Assembly (NCBI RefSeq): GCF_015319355.1
Contig: NZ_JADILU010000004.1
Location: forward strand, 434,001 to 498,000
Origin: Psychroserpens luteus
GTDB lineage: Bacteria > Bacteroidota > Bacteroidia > Flavobacteriales > Flavobacteriaceae
DNA length: 64,000 nt
Reading direction: 5' to 3'
Below the pieces are notes generated by a model, which was given only the letters and a program-made list of their open reading frames with translations, ran no database searches and was not told the DNA's origin. Position numbers and translations under genes: made by a program. Of the stretch, positions 52,297-62,600 are shown piece after piece. How positions within the stretch are numbered: the first letter of the stretch is position 1; each line of letters starts with the position of its first letter.

Positions 52297-53229
52297 ATGA
52301 AAACACATGTACAATTTTTATTGAGTTTAATAGTATCACTAATGGTATTTGGGTGTTTTGCTCAAAGCTCGTTAGAAGTATATGAACAAAAAAAAGAAGC
52401 CTTTACTGAGACTATTCTAAAGCATAAATGGAGTGAACCCAATAAAATTAAAAGTATAGTTGAACCAGTAATCGTAATGCGTACTGGTAGAAACCAAAAA
52501 ATAGGCGCATCAAAGTTTGGTGGTACTCCAGACTTACCAGAAGGTACAGAGTGGCCAAAATCTGAAGGACATTCAATGGTGTTTTTTGCACAACTGAATT
52601 TAAATGACATTGCCAATTTTGATCAAGAAAACTTACTGCCAAAAACAGGCTTTTTATACTTCTTTAGTTATTTTGAAGCTCCTGAAGGTGACTATGGAGC
52701 AGAATATGAGTATAAAAAAGAGAACGCAGATTACAAGGTTCTGTATTTAGACAAACCTTTGATCGATTTAAAGGCAACCAAATTCCCAAAAGATTTAGTT
52801 AAGGTATACCAGTTTAAGCCAAGTCCAATAGACTTTGAGTTGATATTTCAAATTCCGCCAACCATAGAATGTTCAGCTTATGACGTAGCAGATTTAAATT
52901 CGGATGATGCTGCTATTTACGATCAACTTATAAGTGATTATGATAATTATGAATGTGAAGAACAAATGATTTTAGGAACACCTTGCCCAATGCAATATGG
53001 AGCCGACTTTGATTGGGCACTTTCCTATTTAGATATTACTGATTTTCAAGATCCAATACAACGAGAAAAAGTAGAAAACATAAGACCAGAGTTTATCAAT
53101 TTATTCTCATTTCCTATGTATGATATATTTGAAAAAATAGGCTATTCAAATTGTTATTTCGGAATCACAAAAGAAGATTTAAAAAATAAGGACTTTGATA
53201 AAACTGTTTTTATCATGCAAGGCACATAG
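52297..53229 (+). CDS. DUF1963 (YwqG-like) family protein, secreted
   Basis: 310 residues. Signal peptide (LLSLIVSLMVFGCFAQ), then the YwqG/DUF1963 fold: SKFGGTPDLPEGTEWPKSEG, MVFFAQLNLNDIANF and LPKTGFLYFFSYFEAPEGD are its conserved strands. Residues about 200-230 are rich in Asp. The protein family has no settled activity. It is the third gene of a tight plus-strand set starting at 50916. Export is unusual, since most YwqG-type proteins are cytosolic. The Cys before AQ could alternatively mark a lipoprotein. Confidence 0.82.
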   Translation: MKTHVQFLLSLIVSLMVFGCFAQSSLEVYEQKKEAFTETILKHKWSEPNKIKSIVEPVIVMRTGRNQKIGASKFGGTPDLPEGTEWPKSEGHSMVFFAQLNLNDIANFDQENLLPKTGFLYFFSYFEAPEGDYGAEYEYKKENADYKVLYLDKPLIDLKATKFPKDLVKVYQFKPSPIDFELIFQIPPTIECSAYDVADLNSDDAAIYDQLISDYDNYECEEQMILGTPCPMQYGADFDWALSYLDITDFQDPIQREKVENIRPEFINLFSFPMYDIFEKIGYSNCYFGITKEDLKNKDFDKTVFIMQGT

Positions 53230-53232
53230 AGT

Positions 53233-53919
53233 TTAAGGCGTAGAATTAGAAACCTGCAAAACCTTACCATTATAAAACTTATTTCCATTTAGAGAAAACT
53301 CGTTGATATAAGTTGCCATTTCCAAAGCAGTTGTTGGTGCTTGATAATCTGGGAATGCTTCTTTAAGCATTTCGGTTTGCACTGCTCCTAAGGCTAACAC
53401 GTTAAATTGTGGTCCTGTTTCTTTATATTCTTCTGCAAGTAACTCTGTGAGCGTGATTACTGCTCCTTTACTAGAACTGTAAGCTGCTAATCCAGGAAAT
53501 TTCATACTACCTTGGATTCCACCCATTGAACTTATAGTAATGACATGTCCATCACTTTTCATAAAAGGCAATACAACTCTTGTCATTTCTGCAACACCAA
53601 ACACATTGGTTTCATATACTTTAGAAAAGTCTTTAAATGACGTTTCTGCAAATGGTTTGTTGAGCAACATACCTGCATTATTGATTAGAATATCAACATG
53701 CTTCCATTCGTCTTGAATAAATGTCTCTACTTTTTTATAATCCTCTTCTTGGCATAAGTCAAATGCAAAAGATGAAATATTATCAAACTGAAGATTATTA
53801 ACTGGCTGCGCATTTCTAGATAATGCCAATACATTATGACCTTGATTAGCGAATAAATGTACTAACTCAAAACCAATACCACGACTTGTTCCTGTGATGA
53901 TTATATTTTTACTCTTCAT
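53233..53919 (-). CDS. SDR family oxidoreductase
   Basis: 228 residues. The Rossmann motif TGTSRGIGFELV at the N-terminus binds NAD(P)H. Catalytic residues are NNAG (INNAGML), Ser in ITISSMGG and Tyr-x-x-x-Lys in YSSSKGA. The C-terminus is shorter than usual for classical SDRs. It oxidises or reduces an alcohol/ketone pair of unknown identity in the cytosol. The start overlaps by 11 bp the end of the upstream M28 peptidase gene, so the two are coupled. Confidence 0.9.
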   Translation of the reverse strand: MKSKNIIITGTSRGIGFELVHLFANQGHNVLALSRNAQPVNNLQFDNISSFAFDLCQEEDYKKVETFIQDEWKHVDILINNAGMLLNKPFAETSFKDFSKVYETNVFGVAEMTRVVLPFMKSDGHVITISSMGGIQGSMKFPGLAAYSSSKGAVITLTELLAEEYKETGPQFNVLALGAVQTEMLKEAFPDYQAPTTALEMATYINEFSLNGNKFYNGKVLQVSNSTP

Positions 53920-54886
53920 TTAAAACAACTTCTTTAGTAGGTGCATTCATCATGCCTTCTAAAGCAGGAATCATTGTATTCATAAAATTTGCCATATGAA
54001 CATAATCCATTTGTTCTGCTTCATCATCTACATGGTGATAATAATCAAAATTCGTGAAATCAAATGTAGATATAGCATGTGCTGGAATCTCTAATTCTTT
54101 ATAAAACGGAAAATTATCTGATCTAAAGAAGAGATTCATTTCTTGTGCCTTCGGAAAAAAGCCAACTACTTCCTCACCAGCATATTGATTTAAAATTGGT
54201 GCAAAATTAGAACGATTGTATCCACTCATATAAGCAAAAGGTTTTCCTTCTCTTGGTACTCCAATCATTTCAAAGTTAATCATCGTATAAACGTTAACAT
54301 CTTCTTTCTTTAATCTTTCAGCTAAATGACCAGAACCTTTAAGTCCCATTTCTTCCGCAGAATATAAAGTGATTAGAATACTACGTTTATTCGTTTTAGT
54401 CTTAGCAAAATAACGTCCAAACTCCATTGCAGCAATAGTACCAGAAGCATCGTCATTGGCTCCATTAGCTATAGTATCACCATCAACTTCTTTGCCTTGA
54501 CCAATATGGTCATAATGTCCTCCAAGAATGATATACTCGTTTTTAAGTTTTGGATCATTGCCTTCAATAACACCAACAATATTAAATCCTTTAATTGGTG
54601 TAGGATTTGCTGCTCTTTGATTTACAAATTCGAAGTCATCTCTATACGTTTCAAAATAAGGTTTGATCCCATTTTCTTTTAAATAATTTTCAATATAAAC
54701 AGCAGCTTTCTCAATACCTGGAGTTCCTGTTGCTCTTCCATTTAACTCATCTGAAGCTAAGAACTCCATACTCTTTTGGATTGAACTTTGAGTTATAGTA
54801 ATTGGCTCTCCATCTTTAACATTTGGTTTAGTTCCACAAGAGATTAATAGTAATGCGATTGCAAATATTGAAATTATATTTTTCAT
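53909..54886 (-). CDS. M28 family zinc peptidase, lipoprotein
   Basis: 325 residues. Lipoprotein signal (IFAIALLLISC, Cys about 17). The peptidase domain shows the metal ligands in order: His in LGGHYDHIGQG, Asp in GANDDASGT, Glu pair in YSAEEMGLKGS, Asp in FFRSDNFPFYK, and a late His in YYHHVDDEAEQMD. M28 aminopeptidases use two zinc ions to remove N-terminal residues; this one would act in the periplasm or at the outer membrane. The order and length fit bacterial aminopeptidase S/Y types. A terminator for pdhC lies just upstream. Confidence 0.92.
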   Translation of the reverse strand: MKNIISIFAIALLLISCGTKPNVKDGEPITITQSSIQKSMEFLASDELNGRATGTPGIEKAAVYIENYLKENGIKPYFETYRDDFEFVNQRAANPTPIKGFNIVGVIEGNDPKLKNEYIILGGHYDHIGQGKEVDGDTIANGANDDASGTIAAMEFGRYFAKTKTNKRSILITLYSAEEMGLKGSGHLAERLKKEDVNVYTMINFEMIGVPREGKPFAYMSGYNRSNFAPILNQYAGEEVVGFFPKAQEMNLFFRSDNFPFYKELEIPAHAISTFDFTNFDYYHHVDDEAEQMDYVHMANFMNTMIPALEGMMNAPTKEVVLNEE

Positions 54887-54916
54887 TTAAGATTTATTTG
54901 AGTTTAAAGATAAAAA

Positions 54917-54949
54917 AATCCTGACTTGAAATATTATCAAATCAGGATT
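54917..54949. terminator. Terminator between pdhC and the M28 peptidase gene
   Basis: The inverted repeat AATCCTGA / TCAGGATT, extended with TTGA / TCAA, lies 50 bp past the pdhC stop, with A- and T-rich flanks on both sides. Confidence 0.65.
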
Positions 54950-54998
54950 ATATTATAATAGATTCCGTATAAAATACAGAATGAATACTATTTAGAAT

Positions 54999-56684
54999 TT
55001 ATACTAACATCGTCACAGGATTCTCGATATACCCTTTTAAGGTTTGAAGAAATAGTGATCCTGTTGCACCATCAACAGTTCTATGATCACATGCTAACGT
55101 TAATTTCATAGTGTTTCCTGCTACTACTTGTCCGTCTTTAACAACAGGCTTAGCCACAATTGCACCAACAGATAAGATGGCAGAATTTGGTTGATTGATA
55201 ATTGAAGTAAAACTTTCAATACCAAACATTCCTAAATTAGAAATGGTAAATGTACTACCTTCCATTTCATCCAATGATAGTTTTTTATTTCTTGCTTTAC
55301 CAGCATATTCTCTAACAGCTGCACCAATTTGTGGTAAACTTTGTTCATTGGCAAATTTCACTACTGGCACTAATAAACCGTCAGGAACTGCAACTGCAAC
55401 ACCAATATGAACGTGATTATTAAGTTGCATTCTATCATCAAACCACTGAGAATTCACTTGCGGATGTTGTTTTAATGCTAATGCGCAAGCTTTAACAATC
55501 ATATCATTAAATGATATTTTTGTGTCTGGTATAGAATTATATTGCACTCTAAAAGCCATTGCATTTTCCATATCAAACTCCACATTTAAATAATAATGAG
55601 GTGCAGTAAATTTAGATTTCGCTAAGTTTTTAGCGATTGCTTTACGCATGTTTGAATTTGGAACCTCATCAAAATCTTCTTGTCCTGATGGCACAAATTT
55701 ACCAACTTGAGTTCCAGCTTGAGCAGGTGTATAATTTTCGATATCGCGTTTAACTATACGTCCATTTTCACCGCTTCCTTTTATTTGAGATAAGTTAATC
55801 CCTTTCTCCTCTGCCATTTTTCTAGCTAATGGAGATACATGGATTCTATCGTTTGAATTTGAGTGAGATTCTTCGCTAACGCTCTGAATGACAGGCTTAC
55901 TTTTTTTAGTTTCAGCTTTTGGAGCTTCTTTCTTTGGTTCCTGTTTAGAAGATTTATCTTCAGAAACTGAGCTTGTTGAAGCTTTTTCTTCGGAAGACGA
56001 ACCTGCTACTTTAAAGTTTTTAGCAATACCAGCAACATCTGTTCCTGCAGGACCAATAATTGCTAATAATGAATCTACTTTTGCAGAATCTCCTTCGTTT
56101 AAACCAATATATAAGAGTGTTCCTGATTGGAAAGATTCAAACTCCATTGTTGCCTTATCGGTTTCAATTTCTGCAAGAATATCACCTTCTTCTACTTTAT
56201 CACCTACCTTTTTTAACCAAGTGGCAACCGTTCCTTCTTCCATAGTGTCACTTAAACGTGGCATGGTTACAACGATTACACCTTCAGGCAGTGCTTGTTC
56301 TTTATTATTATTTTCTTCGGAAGATGATTTACTTTCTTCAGCTCCTTCTGATTGTTTTTCTTCTTTTTCTTCGGAAGAAGATTGATCATCCTCTTGTGCT
56401 TTAGCTTCCGAAGCATTATCACCTAAATACTGAGAAATATCTTCACCTTCTTCACCAATGATGGCCAGAAGTGTGTCCACCTTAGCGGTTTCGCCTTCTT
56501 GAATTCCAATATAAAGCAAAGTTCCTTCGTTGAAGGATTCAAACTCCATAGTTGCCTTATCGGTTTCTATTTCTGCTAAAATATCGCCTTCTTCAACTTT
56601 GTCGCCTACTTTCTTTAACCAAGCAGCAACAGTTCCTTCTTCCATCGTATCGCTCAAACGAGGCATGTTAATTACTTCTGCCAT
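54999..56684 (-). CDS. pdhC: Pyruvate dehydrogenase E2, dihydrolipoamide acetyltransferase
   Basis: 561 residues. Two near-identical lipoyl domains (about 1-78 and 135-212) carry the lipoylated Lys43 and Lys177 in ETDKATME. An E3/E1-binding domain follows (about 281-318; VSPLARKMAEEKGINLSQIK), then the acetyltransferase core (about 335-561) with catalytic His534 and Asp538 in DHRTVDGA. It passes acetyl groups from E1 to CoA. The linkers are odd. Residues 268-273 (SVSEES) come from a REP-like stretch matching 33921-33950 at 28 of 30 bases. SSEE runs come from CTTCGGAA-type motifs, and PAQAGTQ (320-326) resembles another REP. pdhA is 3 bp upstream. Confidence 0.95.
   Translation of the reverse strand: MAEVINMPRLSDTMEEGTVAAWLKKVGDKVEEGDILAEIETDKATMEFESFNEGTLLYIGIQEGETAKVDTLLAIIGEEGEDISQYLGDNASEAKAQEDDQSSSEEKEEKQSEGAEESKSSSEENNNKEQALPEGVIVVTMPRLSDTMEEGTVATWLKKVGDKVEEGDILAEIETDKATMEFESFQSGTLLYIGLNEGDSAKVDSLLAIIGPAGTDVAGIAKNFKVAGSSSEEKASTSSVSEDKSSKQEPKKEAPKAETKKSKPVIQSVSEESHSNSNDRIHVSPLARKMAEEKGINLSQIKGSGENGRIVKRDIENYTPAQAGTQVGKFVPSGQEDFDEVPNSNMRKAIAKNLAKSKFTAPHYYLNVEFDMENAMAFRVQYNSIPDTKISFNDMIVKACALALKQHPQVNSQWFDDRMQLNNHVHIGVAVAVPDGLLVPVVKFANEQSLPQIGAAVREYAGKARNKKLSLDEMEGSTFTISNLGMFGIESFTSIINQPNSAILSVGAIVAKPVVKDGQVVAGNTMKLTLACDHRTVDGATGSLFLQTLKGYIENPVTMLV
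55864..55893. repeat. REP-like sequence inside the pdhC reading frame
   Basis: 30 bases match the reverse complement of 33921-33950 (inside an intergenic MITE-like element) at 28 positions. The insertion keeps the frame and encodes part of the linker before the E3-binding domain. Confidence 0.8.
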
Positions 56685-56687
56685 AGC

Positions 56688-57686
56688 TTATATTTTGTGT
56701 TGTATGAATGGATAATCTTCTTGTTCGTAAACTGCGTCGTACATGACATTCTTTTCAGGATATGGAGATTCTTCTGCGAATTTCTCACACTCTGCGACTA
56801 ATGCTTTAACACGTTTATCTATAGTTTTTAAATCGGCTTCTGTAGCATATTTATTTTCTAGAATAATGTCTTTAACTTGAGTAATAGGGTCAATTTTCTT
56901 GTACTCTGCAACTTCATCTTTAGTTCTATAATGTTGCGCATCACTCATTGAGTGACCTCTATAACGGTATGTCTTAACTTCTAAGAATGTTGGTCCTCCT
57001 CCAGATCTTGCTCTTGTAATTGCTTCATCAAAAGCCTCTGCTACTTTTATAGGATTCATTCCATCTACTGGTCCACAAGGCATTTCATATCCTAAACCTA
57101 GTTTCCAAATATCTGTATGGTTAGCAGTACGTGCTACAGAAGTTCCCATTGCGTAACCATTGTTTTCACAAACAAAGACTACAGGTAAATTCCAAAGCAT
57201 GGCTAAATTAAACGTTTCGTGTAATGATCCTTGACGTGCTGCTCCATCTCCAAAACAACATATTGTTACGCCATCTACATCATGATATTTATCACCAAAT
57301 GCAATACCTGCTCCTAAAGGAATTTGACCTCCAACGATACCATGACCACCATAAAAACGGTGTTCTTTTGAAAATATATGCATTGATCCACCTAAACCTT
57401 TAGAGGTACCAGTTGCCTTACCGTACAATTCTGCCATAATACGTTTAGGATCAACTCCCATACCTATTGGCTGAACATGATTTCTATAAGCGGTTATCAT
57501 CTTATCTTTAGTCAAGTCCATCGCATGAAGTGCACCAGCTAAAACAGCTTCTTGACCATTATACAAGTGAAGAAATCCTCTTACTTTTTGTTGAATGTAT
57601 ACTGCAGCAAGCTTGTCTTCAAACTTTCTCCATAACATCATGTCCTCATACCATTTAAGGTAAACTTCTTTTGTGATTTTTTGCAT
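56688..57686 (-). CDS. pdhA: Pyruvate dehydrogenase E1 alpha subunit
   Basis: 332 residues, full length. Thiamine diphosphate site: GDGAARQGSLHETFNLAMLW with the Asp and the downstream Asn in NNGYAMGTS. Phosphorylation-loop region YRGHSMSDAQHYRTKDE is typical of E1 alpha. FLHLYNGQEAVLAGAL and MITAYRNH are substrate-channel blocks. It decarboxylates pyruvate together with E1 beta, which is not in this window. The 3-bp gap to pdhC indicates one operon. The promoter probably lies in the 156 bp before the cdd stop. Confidence 0.96.
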   Translation of the reverse strand: MQKITKEVYLKWYEDMMLWRKFEDKLAAVYIQQKVRGFLHLYNGQEAVLAGALHAMDLTKDKMITAYRNHVQPIGMGVDPKRIMAELYGKATGTSKGLGGSMHIFSKEHRFYGGHGIVGGQIPLGAGIAFGDKYHDVDGVTICCFGDGAARQGSLHETFNLAMLWNLPVVFVCENNGYAMGTSVARTANHTDIWKLGLGYEMPCGPVDGMNPIKVAEAFDEAITRARSGGGPTFLEVKTYRYRGHSMSDAQHYRTKDEVAEYKKIDPITQVKDIILENKYATEADLKTIDKRVKALVAECEKFAEESPYPEKNVMYDAVYEQEDYPFIQHKI

Positions 57687-57842
57687 TTAGTTTATTATTT
57701 GTGTCTAAAATAATACTCAAGATTAATACTCTTGCGACATCACTATAAGGTTTCAATCTAAAAATTGAAACAAGCGAATAACAAAAGTAACACTTTAGTT
57801 AGTAATGAAAAAACCGAAAAACGTAAATTTATTACGAAATCG

Positions 57843-58328
57843 TTATAGAAAACTCCTATCGAAGCCTAAAGGCAACAAATTAGCAAGTGAGTTTGATTTC
57901 ACAACTTTCCCTGAAACACCCATAAAGTAGATTTCTATAGGCAAATCTTGTTTGACTTCATATTCTGAAATTGATTGCCTACATGCTCCACATGGTGGAA
58001 TTGGAGATGTTGTTGGTTGTTTTTGAGAACCTGCAGTTAATGCCATCATCACAATCTTTGCTTCTGGATAATTTGCTCCTGCATAATAAATTGCTGTACG
58101 CTCTGCGCATAAACCAGAAGGATACGACGCATTCTCTTGGTTGTTTCCTGTAATTACTTCTCCATTATCTAATAAAATCGCTGCTCCAACTAAAAATTTT
58201 GAATATGGTGCATAAGCCTTGAGTCTTATTTCTATGGCTTGATCCATCAATAAGGCTACATTTTTCGGAAGTTCGTTATAGTCTTCATAAATGGTAAGTG
58301 TCGATTCTATTTTTATGTCTTTCATCAA
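57843..58328 (-). CDS. cdd: Cytidine deaminase
   Basis: 161 residues, tetrameric-type deaminase. Zinc site: CAERTAIYYAG (Cys and catalytic Glu) and PPCGACRQSI (two Cys). Substrate-binding blocks AYAPYSKFLVGAA and GNNQENASYPSGLC are present. It converts cytidine or deoxycytidine to uridine forms in the cytosol for pyrimidine salvage. The 20-residue N-terminal extension (MMKDIKIESTLTIYEDYNEL) is longer than in E. coli-independent short forms, and Met2 is an equally possible start. It lies between pdhA and porV, an order seen in several flavobacteria. Confidence 0.94.
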   Translation of the reverse strand: MMKDIKIESTLTIYEDYNELPKNVALLMDQAIEIRLKAYAPYSKFLVGAAILLDNGEVITGNNQENASYPSGLCAERTAIYYAGANYPEAKIVMMALTAGSQKQPTTSPIPPCGACRQSISEYEVKQDLPIEIYFMGVSGKVVKSNSLANLLPLGFDRSFL

Positions 58329-58342
58329 AAACGAGTTTAGCC

Positions 58343-58378
58343 AAAAAAACTATTGCTGTTATAACAATAGTTTTTTTT
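58343..58378. terminator. Terminator between porV and cdd
   Basis: A 13-bp stem (AAAAAAACTATTG / CAATAGTTTTTTT) with loop CTGTTATAA. Runs of A and T on both sides could terminate transcription from either strand; here it ends the porV transcript. Confidence 0.85.
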
Positions 58379-58397
58379 AGTTGAATTATATGATCTA

Positions 58398-59633
58398 TTA
58401 ATACTCATCGTATTCTCCATCTCCAAAATTAAATGTTAGAGAAAAACGCAATGTATTTTCTAACGGACTTTGGATTTTTGATGCCGAAAACAAGTATGAT
58501 AAATCAATATTTATAGTAGTGTATTTAAATCCAGCTCCCATTGCAAAAAACTTTCTTGCTCCTTTATCGTCGCTTTCATTAAAGTAACCTGCTCTAAAAG
58601 CAAATGATTCTTGATATAAATACTCTGCTCCTATTGCCCAAGTAAATTCTTTAAGTTCTTCACTAAATCCTCCTGGAGCATCTCCAAAAGATTGAAAAAC
58701 TCCTGATAAGAAATCTACATTATTATCTTGACCTCCTGTAATGATTGTTGGCTCACCCTCATCAATATCTGCAGTTGTTGCATCATCATCGGTTTGCTCT
58801 CCATCCCCATTAGTATCAACAAATCCATATAAAGGAGGTGTTGGCACTAAAAGCTTAGTGACCTCTGCGGTTACAGATAATGTATTGTATTCATCAAATA
58901 TAAAATCAAATCCTCCTCCTAATCTTAGATTCGTTGGTAAGAAGTTTTCACGACCACCATCATCATATTTGATTTTTGGTCCTAAATTTTGGATAGCGAA
59001 TCCTAAACGTGTTCTACCATTAAAACTATCATACGCTTCTTCTTCACTTTGATAGAAACCAGAAATATCAACTCCAAAAGAACCTGCTGCACTTGCATTG
59101 GCATCTACTGCTTGAATTCTTAAATCTGAACGCAAATAACGTAATGCTACAGCCATAGAAAATTGATCTGCTAAACGTAAAGAATAAGAAGCATCTACTG
59201 TGAATTCATTTGGTTTTTCTATTAATGGTTCTGAAAATTCATCTGGACGAATTTCAATTTCACCTAAACCAAAGTATTTAAAACTAACACCAAAGGCACT
59301 TCTATCATCAATTCTATTAAAATAAGTTAGATATGCAATAGATATATCATTTACCAATTTACTTAAGTATGGTGTATAACTTACTGCAATACCTGATTTT
59401 GCTTCAGAGAATGTATATTTAGCAGCATTCCATTGTTGTGAATAAGCGTCTACAGAAGTTGCAACACCCATATCTCCCATACCTGCAGATCTTGCATCTG
59501 GCGCAATGAGCATAAAAGGAACACCTGTTGTAATTACTGTAGATTGGTTTGGAAATGTTATAGTTTGTCCTTCTTGGGCATAAATATTATTAATTGCAAC
59601 GAGGGAAACAAGGGCTAAAATGTACTTTTTCAT
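58398..59633 (-). CDS. porV: Type IX secretion system outer-membrane protein PorV
   Basis: 411 residues from the ATG at 59633; ATG 59645 would add MNLN before the signal peptide (MKKYILALVSLVAINNIYAQ). The mature start GVPFMLIAPDARSAGMGDMG and YSQQWNAAKYTFSEAK are the signature of PorV/LptO. The rest is a 14-strand FadL-like barrel (FKYFGLGEIEIRPDEF, SDDKGARKFFAMGAGFKYTT), ending in a beta-strand (LRFSLTFNFGDGEYDEY). PorV shuttles cargo from the T9SS translocon to the PorU sortase at the outer membrane. porU is 54 bp upstream, in keeping with their joint action. Terminator at 58343. Confidence 0.95.
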   Translation of the reverse strand: MKKYILALVSLVAINNIYAQEGQTITFPNQSTVITTGVPFMLIAPDARSAGMGDMGVATSVDAYSQQWNAAKYTFSEAKSGIAVSYTPYLSKLVNDISIAYLTYFNRIDDRSAFGVSFKYFGLGEIEIRPDEFSEPLIEKPNEFTVDASYSLRLADQFSMAVALRYLRSDLRIQAVDANASAAGSFGVDISGFYQSEEEAYDSFNGRTRLGFAIQNLGPKIKYDDGGRENFLPTNLRLGGGFDFIFDEYNTLSVTAEVTKLLVPTPPLYGFVDTNGDGEQTDDDATTADIDEGEPTIITGGQDNNVDFLSGVFQSFGDAPGGFSEELKEFTWAIGAEYLYQESFAFRAGYFNESDDKGARKFFAMGAGFKYTTINIDLSYLFSASKIQSPLENTLRFSLTFNFGDGEYDEY

Positions 59634-59698
59634 ATTTAAATTCATGTTTATATTAAGGTATTGCTACTTATAATATATTAAGCAAATATAATTTATTA

Positions 59699-62600
59699 TT
59701 ATAGTATGACAAGTTTTTCAATTTTTTCAACTTGTTTATTTAAACTATTAGATCTCACTTTTAGTTTATAAACGTAGACTCCTTTTCCTATTTTATCTCC
59801 AAAATCATCTCTTCCATCCCAAACGATATCTTTGGAAAGTGAACTTGTAATTTTTCCTCCTCCAGATGTTTGTCCATTTAAAGTACGTACTATTTTTCCT
59901 GATACAGTGAATATCTGTACTGAAACGTCTAAAACATCAGAACTATTGTGATTGAACCAAAATTCTGTATAATCTATAAATGGATTTGGATAATTTAGGA
60001 CATTAGTAATCACTAATTCTTCGTCCTTATCTCTCACATTAAATTCTATTTGAGCACTTGAAGCATTATTGTAAACATCCCAAGCTTTAAAAGTTAATGT
60101 ATGTAATCCTGGTTCTAAATCTCTAAAAGGATAGCTTAGTTTTCCGTTGGTATAATCATCAACACTAGCCTCATAATAATCATTTAAAATGAATGGATTG
60201 GTTTCATCTCCATCAATAATTGAAGTGATATCATGCCCAATTCCACTCGCAGTATTTATACCATTATCGTCTTGAAGTCGTGCAATAAGTACTGGCTGCT
60301 CATTTGTGATTCCGCCAGAAACAAAATTTTCGTCATTCATAAATAAGTTAATGACAGGTCCTATGTTATCTTCTTCGGCATTTTCATTAATTCCTCCTAC
60401 TTGAATATCAAAACTGTAACCAGACTTATCATCTAATATATTATCTTGTTTTGAATAGAAACCAACTTTTCCTTGACCTATAGGAATACCAATATCTCGA
60501 GGTACTACAAATTCAAAATCAAATTTACCATTAGTTACTGTTGCTTGACCTTTAAACATCGTTTCACCAAGTGTTTTGAAATCTAAAATAATTAAATCTC
60601 CATTGCTTGTTATTCCATTATTACCCAAAGTTTGCCTATCAATTTCTTTATCCATAACAGTTGCAGTAAGAATACCATTATAATTAGATAAAAAATTACC
60701 TGAAGTATCATAAACCTCACCAGACATTTTAACTCGGTCTAAAGCTTTTAATGGTTCTGTTTGTTGAGCTACAGGGACATCATTAACAGCTGTTAATCTA
60801 ATTTCTGGCTTAGCAAATGCTAACTTCATAGCAGGATCACCAATAAAAAAAACTAATGATTTTTGAGGATTACCAACAACAGATGGATCATTTTTTGTTA
60901 ATCTTAGTGCTTCAGCAATAGTTGGATAATCATTAGATCCATAACTAAATAAATATGCATCTAGTTCTTCGTTGACTGTTACACCTACGGTAACAAATAT
61001 TTGTCGAGTTGTGGTAATTAATCCTATTGCTCCTCCTTCTTTATTCCAAAATGTAAATTCTCCAGATGTTTGTCTATTTGGATTATCAAACTTAGTAAAC
61101 TCACAAGTCACTGTAATAAAAAGATTAAACTTACAAAGGTTTCTAATCTCTTGAGCATCTACTTTTGTAAATATACGTTCTGCAGCTAACCCATCTTCTC
61201 CTCCATGGCCAAAATAATTAACAACTAGTGCTCCCACGTCTAGTGCATTTTTAATAGCCTCGTTAACTGATGGATATCGTTCTCCACTTGCTGAAGATTG
61301 TTGTTGATATGAGTCTGTTAGAATTTTAGTAACATTTATAAAAGGTTTTTCGGTTGTGATTTCATTAGCTATTTCATCTGTAGTTGTTTCTAATATTATT
61401 TCCCATGCTTTATCTACATCATCAGCTATTGTAACGACATTGTTTCTCCAACTACCAAAAGCTTCTTCACCATAATAGCCTTCTATTTTATCTACTAATT
61501 CTTTGGCACGTTGAGGAGTATCTGCTAGAATTCTTCCAACAGCGATATCTAATAGTTCTGATCCTTCCATTTCCCCCTCATTTTGGTCCATCATTCCGTA
61601 GAAATCATCTGAGATAAATGAGGACACTAAACTGAAACTTTCTGTTGAATTCCAAACAGGAACAATATTAGTGTTGTTAGAGATTCTGTCTTTGTAATCA
61701 TAAGATGCATCACCAAACAAACATAAATATTTTAAACGTTTACTTGGTTCACTAGCATTTTGATAAACATATTGCACCATATTTCTTATCGCTGCTATAT
61801 CTTGTTTACCAGAACTAAATTCTTGGTAAATTTCATTAAGCGTAACTACTTTAACATTTAAGCCATACTGATCTCTATTTATTTGAGCTAATCTATTGGC
61901 TTGAGAAATATAATTGTTATTTGCAATGATTATGTAATCGATATCTTGAAACTCGCCTTGAGTATTTTTAAAAATAGTTCCTTTTATATCTTGATTTGCA
62001 ACACTAGTGTTACCATCTCTTGATGGTTGAAAATAATTTGAGCTAGTAACTGTAAGATATTTTTTTGCAGATCCAGCAATGTCTTTAAATACTAAAGTAG
62101 AATTTTGATCACTATTTATTACTGCTTTAACATTATACTTATCTGTTATATCCCAAACTTCTTGAACATTTGTTGCATTGGTTAACGTGTATTGTACGAT
62201 TCCAGAACTTAATGCTACTTGATTATTTTTAAATACAAATTGAGTACCTTCAAAAATCAACCCTCTAGTTGCTTCAATAGATATATAATCTAAATAACCT
62301 TGAGTAGATGGGTTACTATTGTTATTGTAAATGAGTTTTACTGTTACATCCTCTGTATTAAGTGTAAAATCATTTTGAATTGATTTACCATCGGCTAGTA
62401 TTGGATCTTCAACAGCGTTAAAACCCATTGTTGCTTCTAAGTTTCCGTTTAAAACAAACTGCATACTACTTGATGATGTCTCACTAACCGCAGCTGCTAA
62501 AACCCTAACCTTGGCTGGCTCTGTTGTTATAAGATTTGGAAAACTGAAATTAAATTCTTTTTCATTCTCAACATCAAAGCGTTCTCCAAACCAACGTCTT

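Noticed and set aside
55888-56385. 165-codon plus-strand ORF with many Ser residues
   Set aside because: Antisense to pdhC; the Ser-rich composition is the complement of the Glu-rich linkers.
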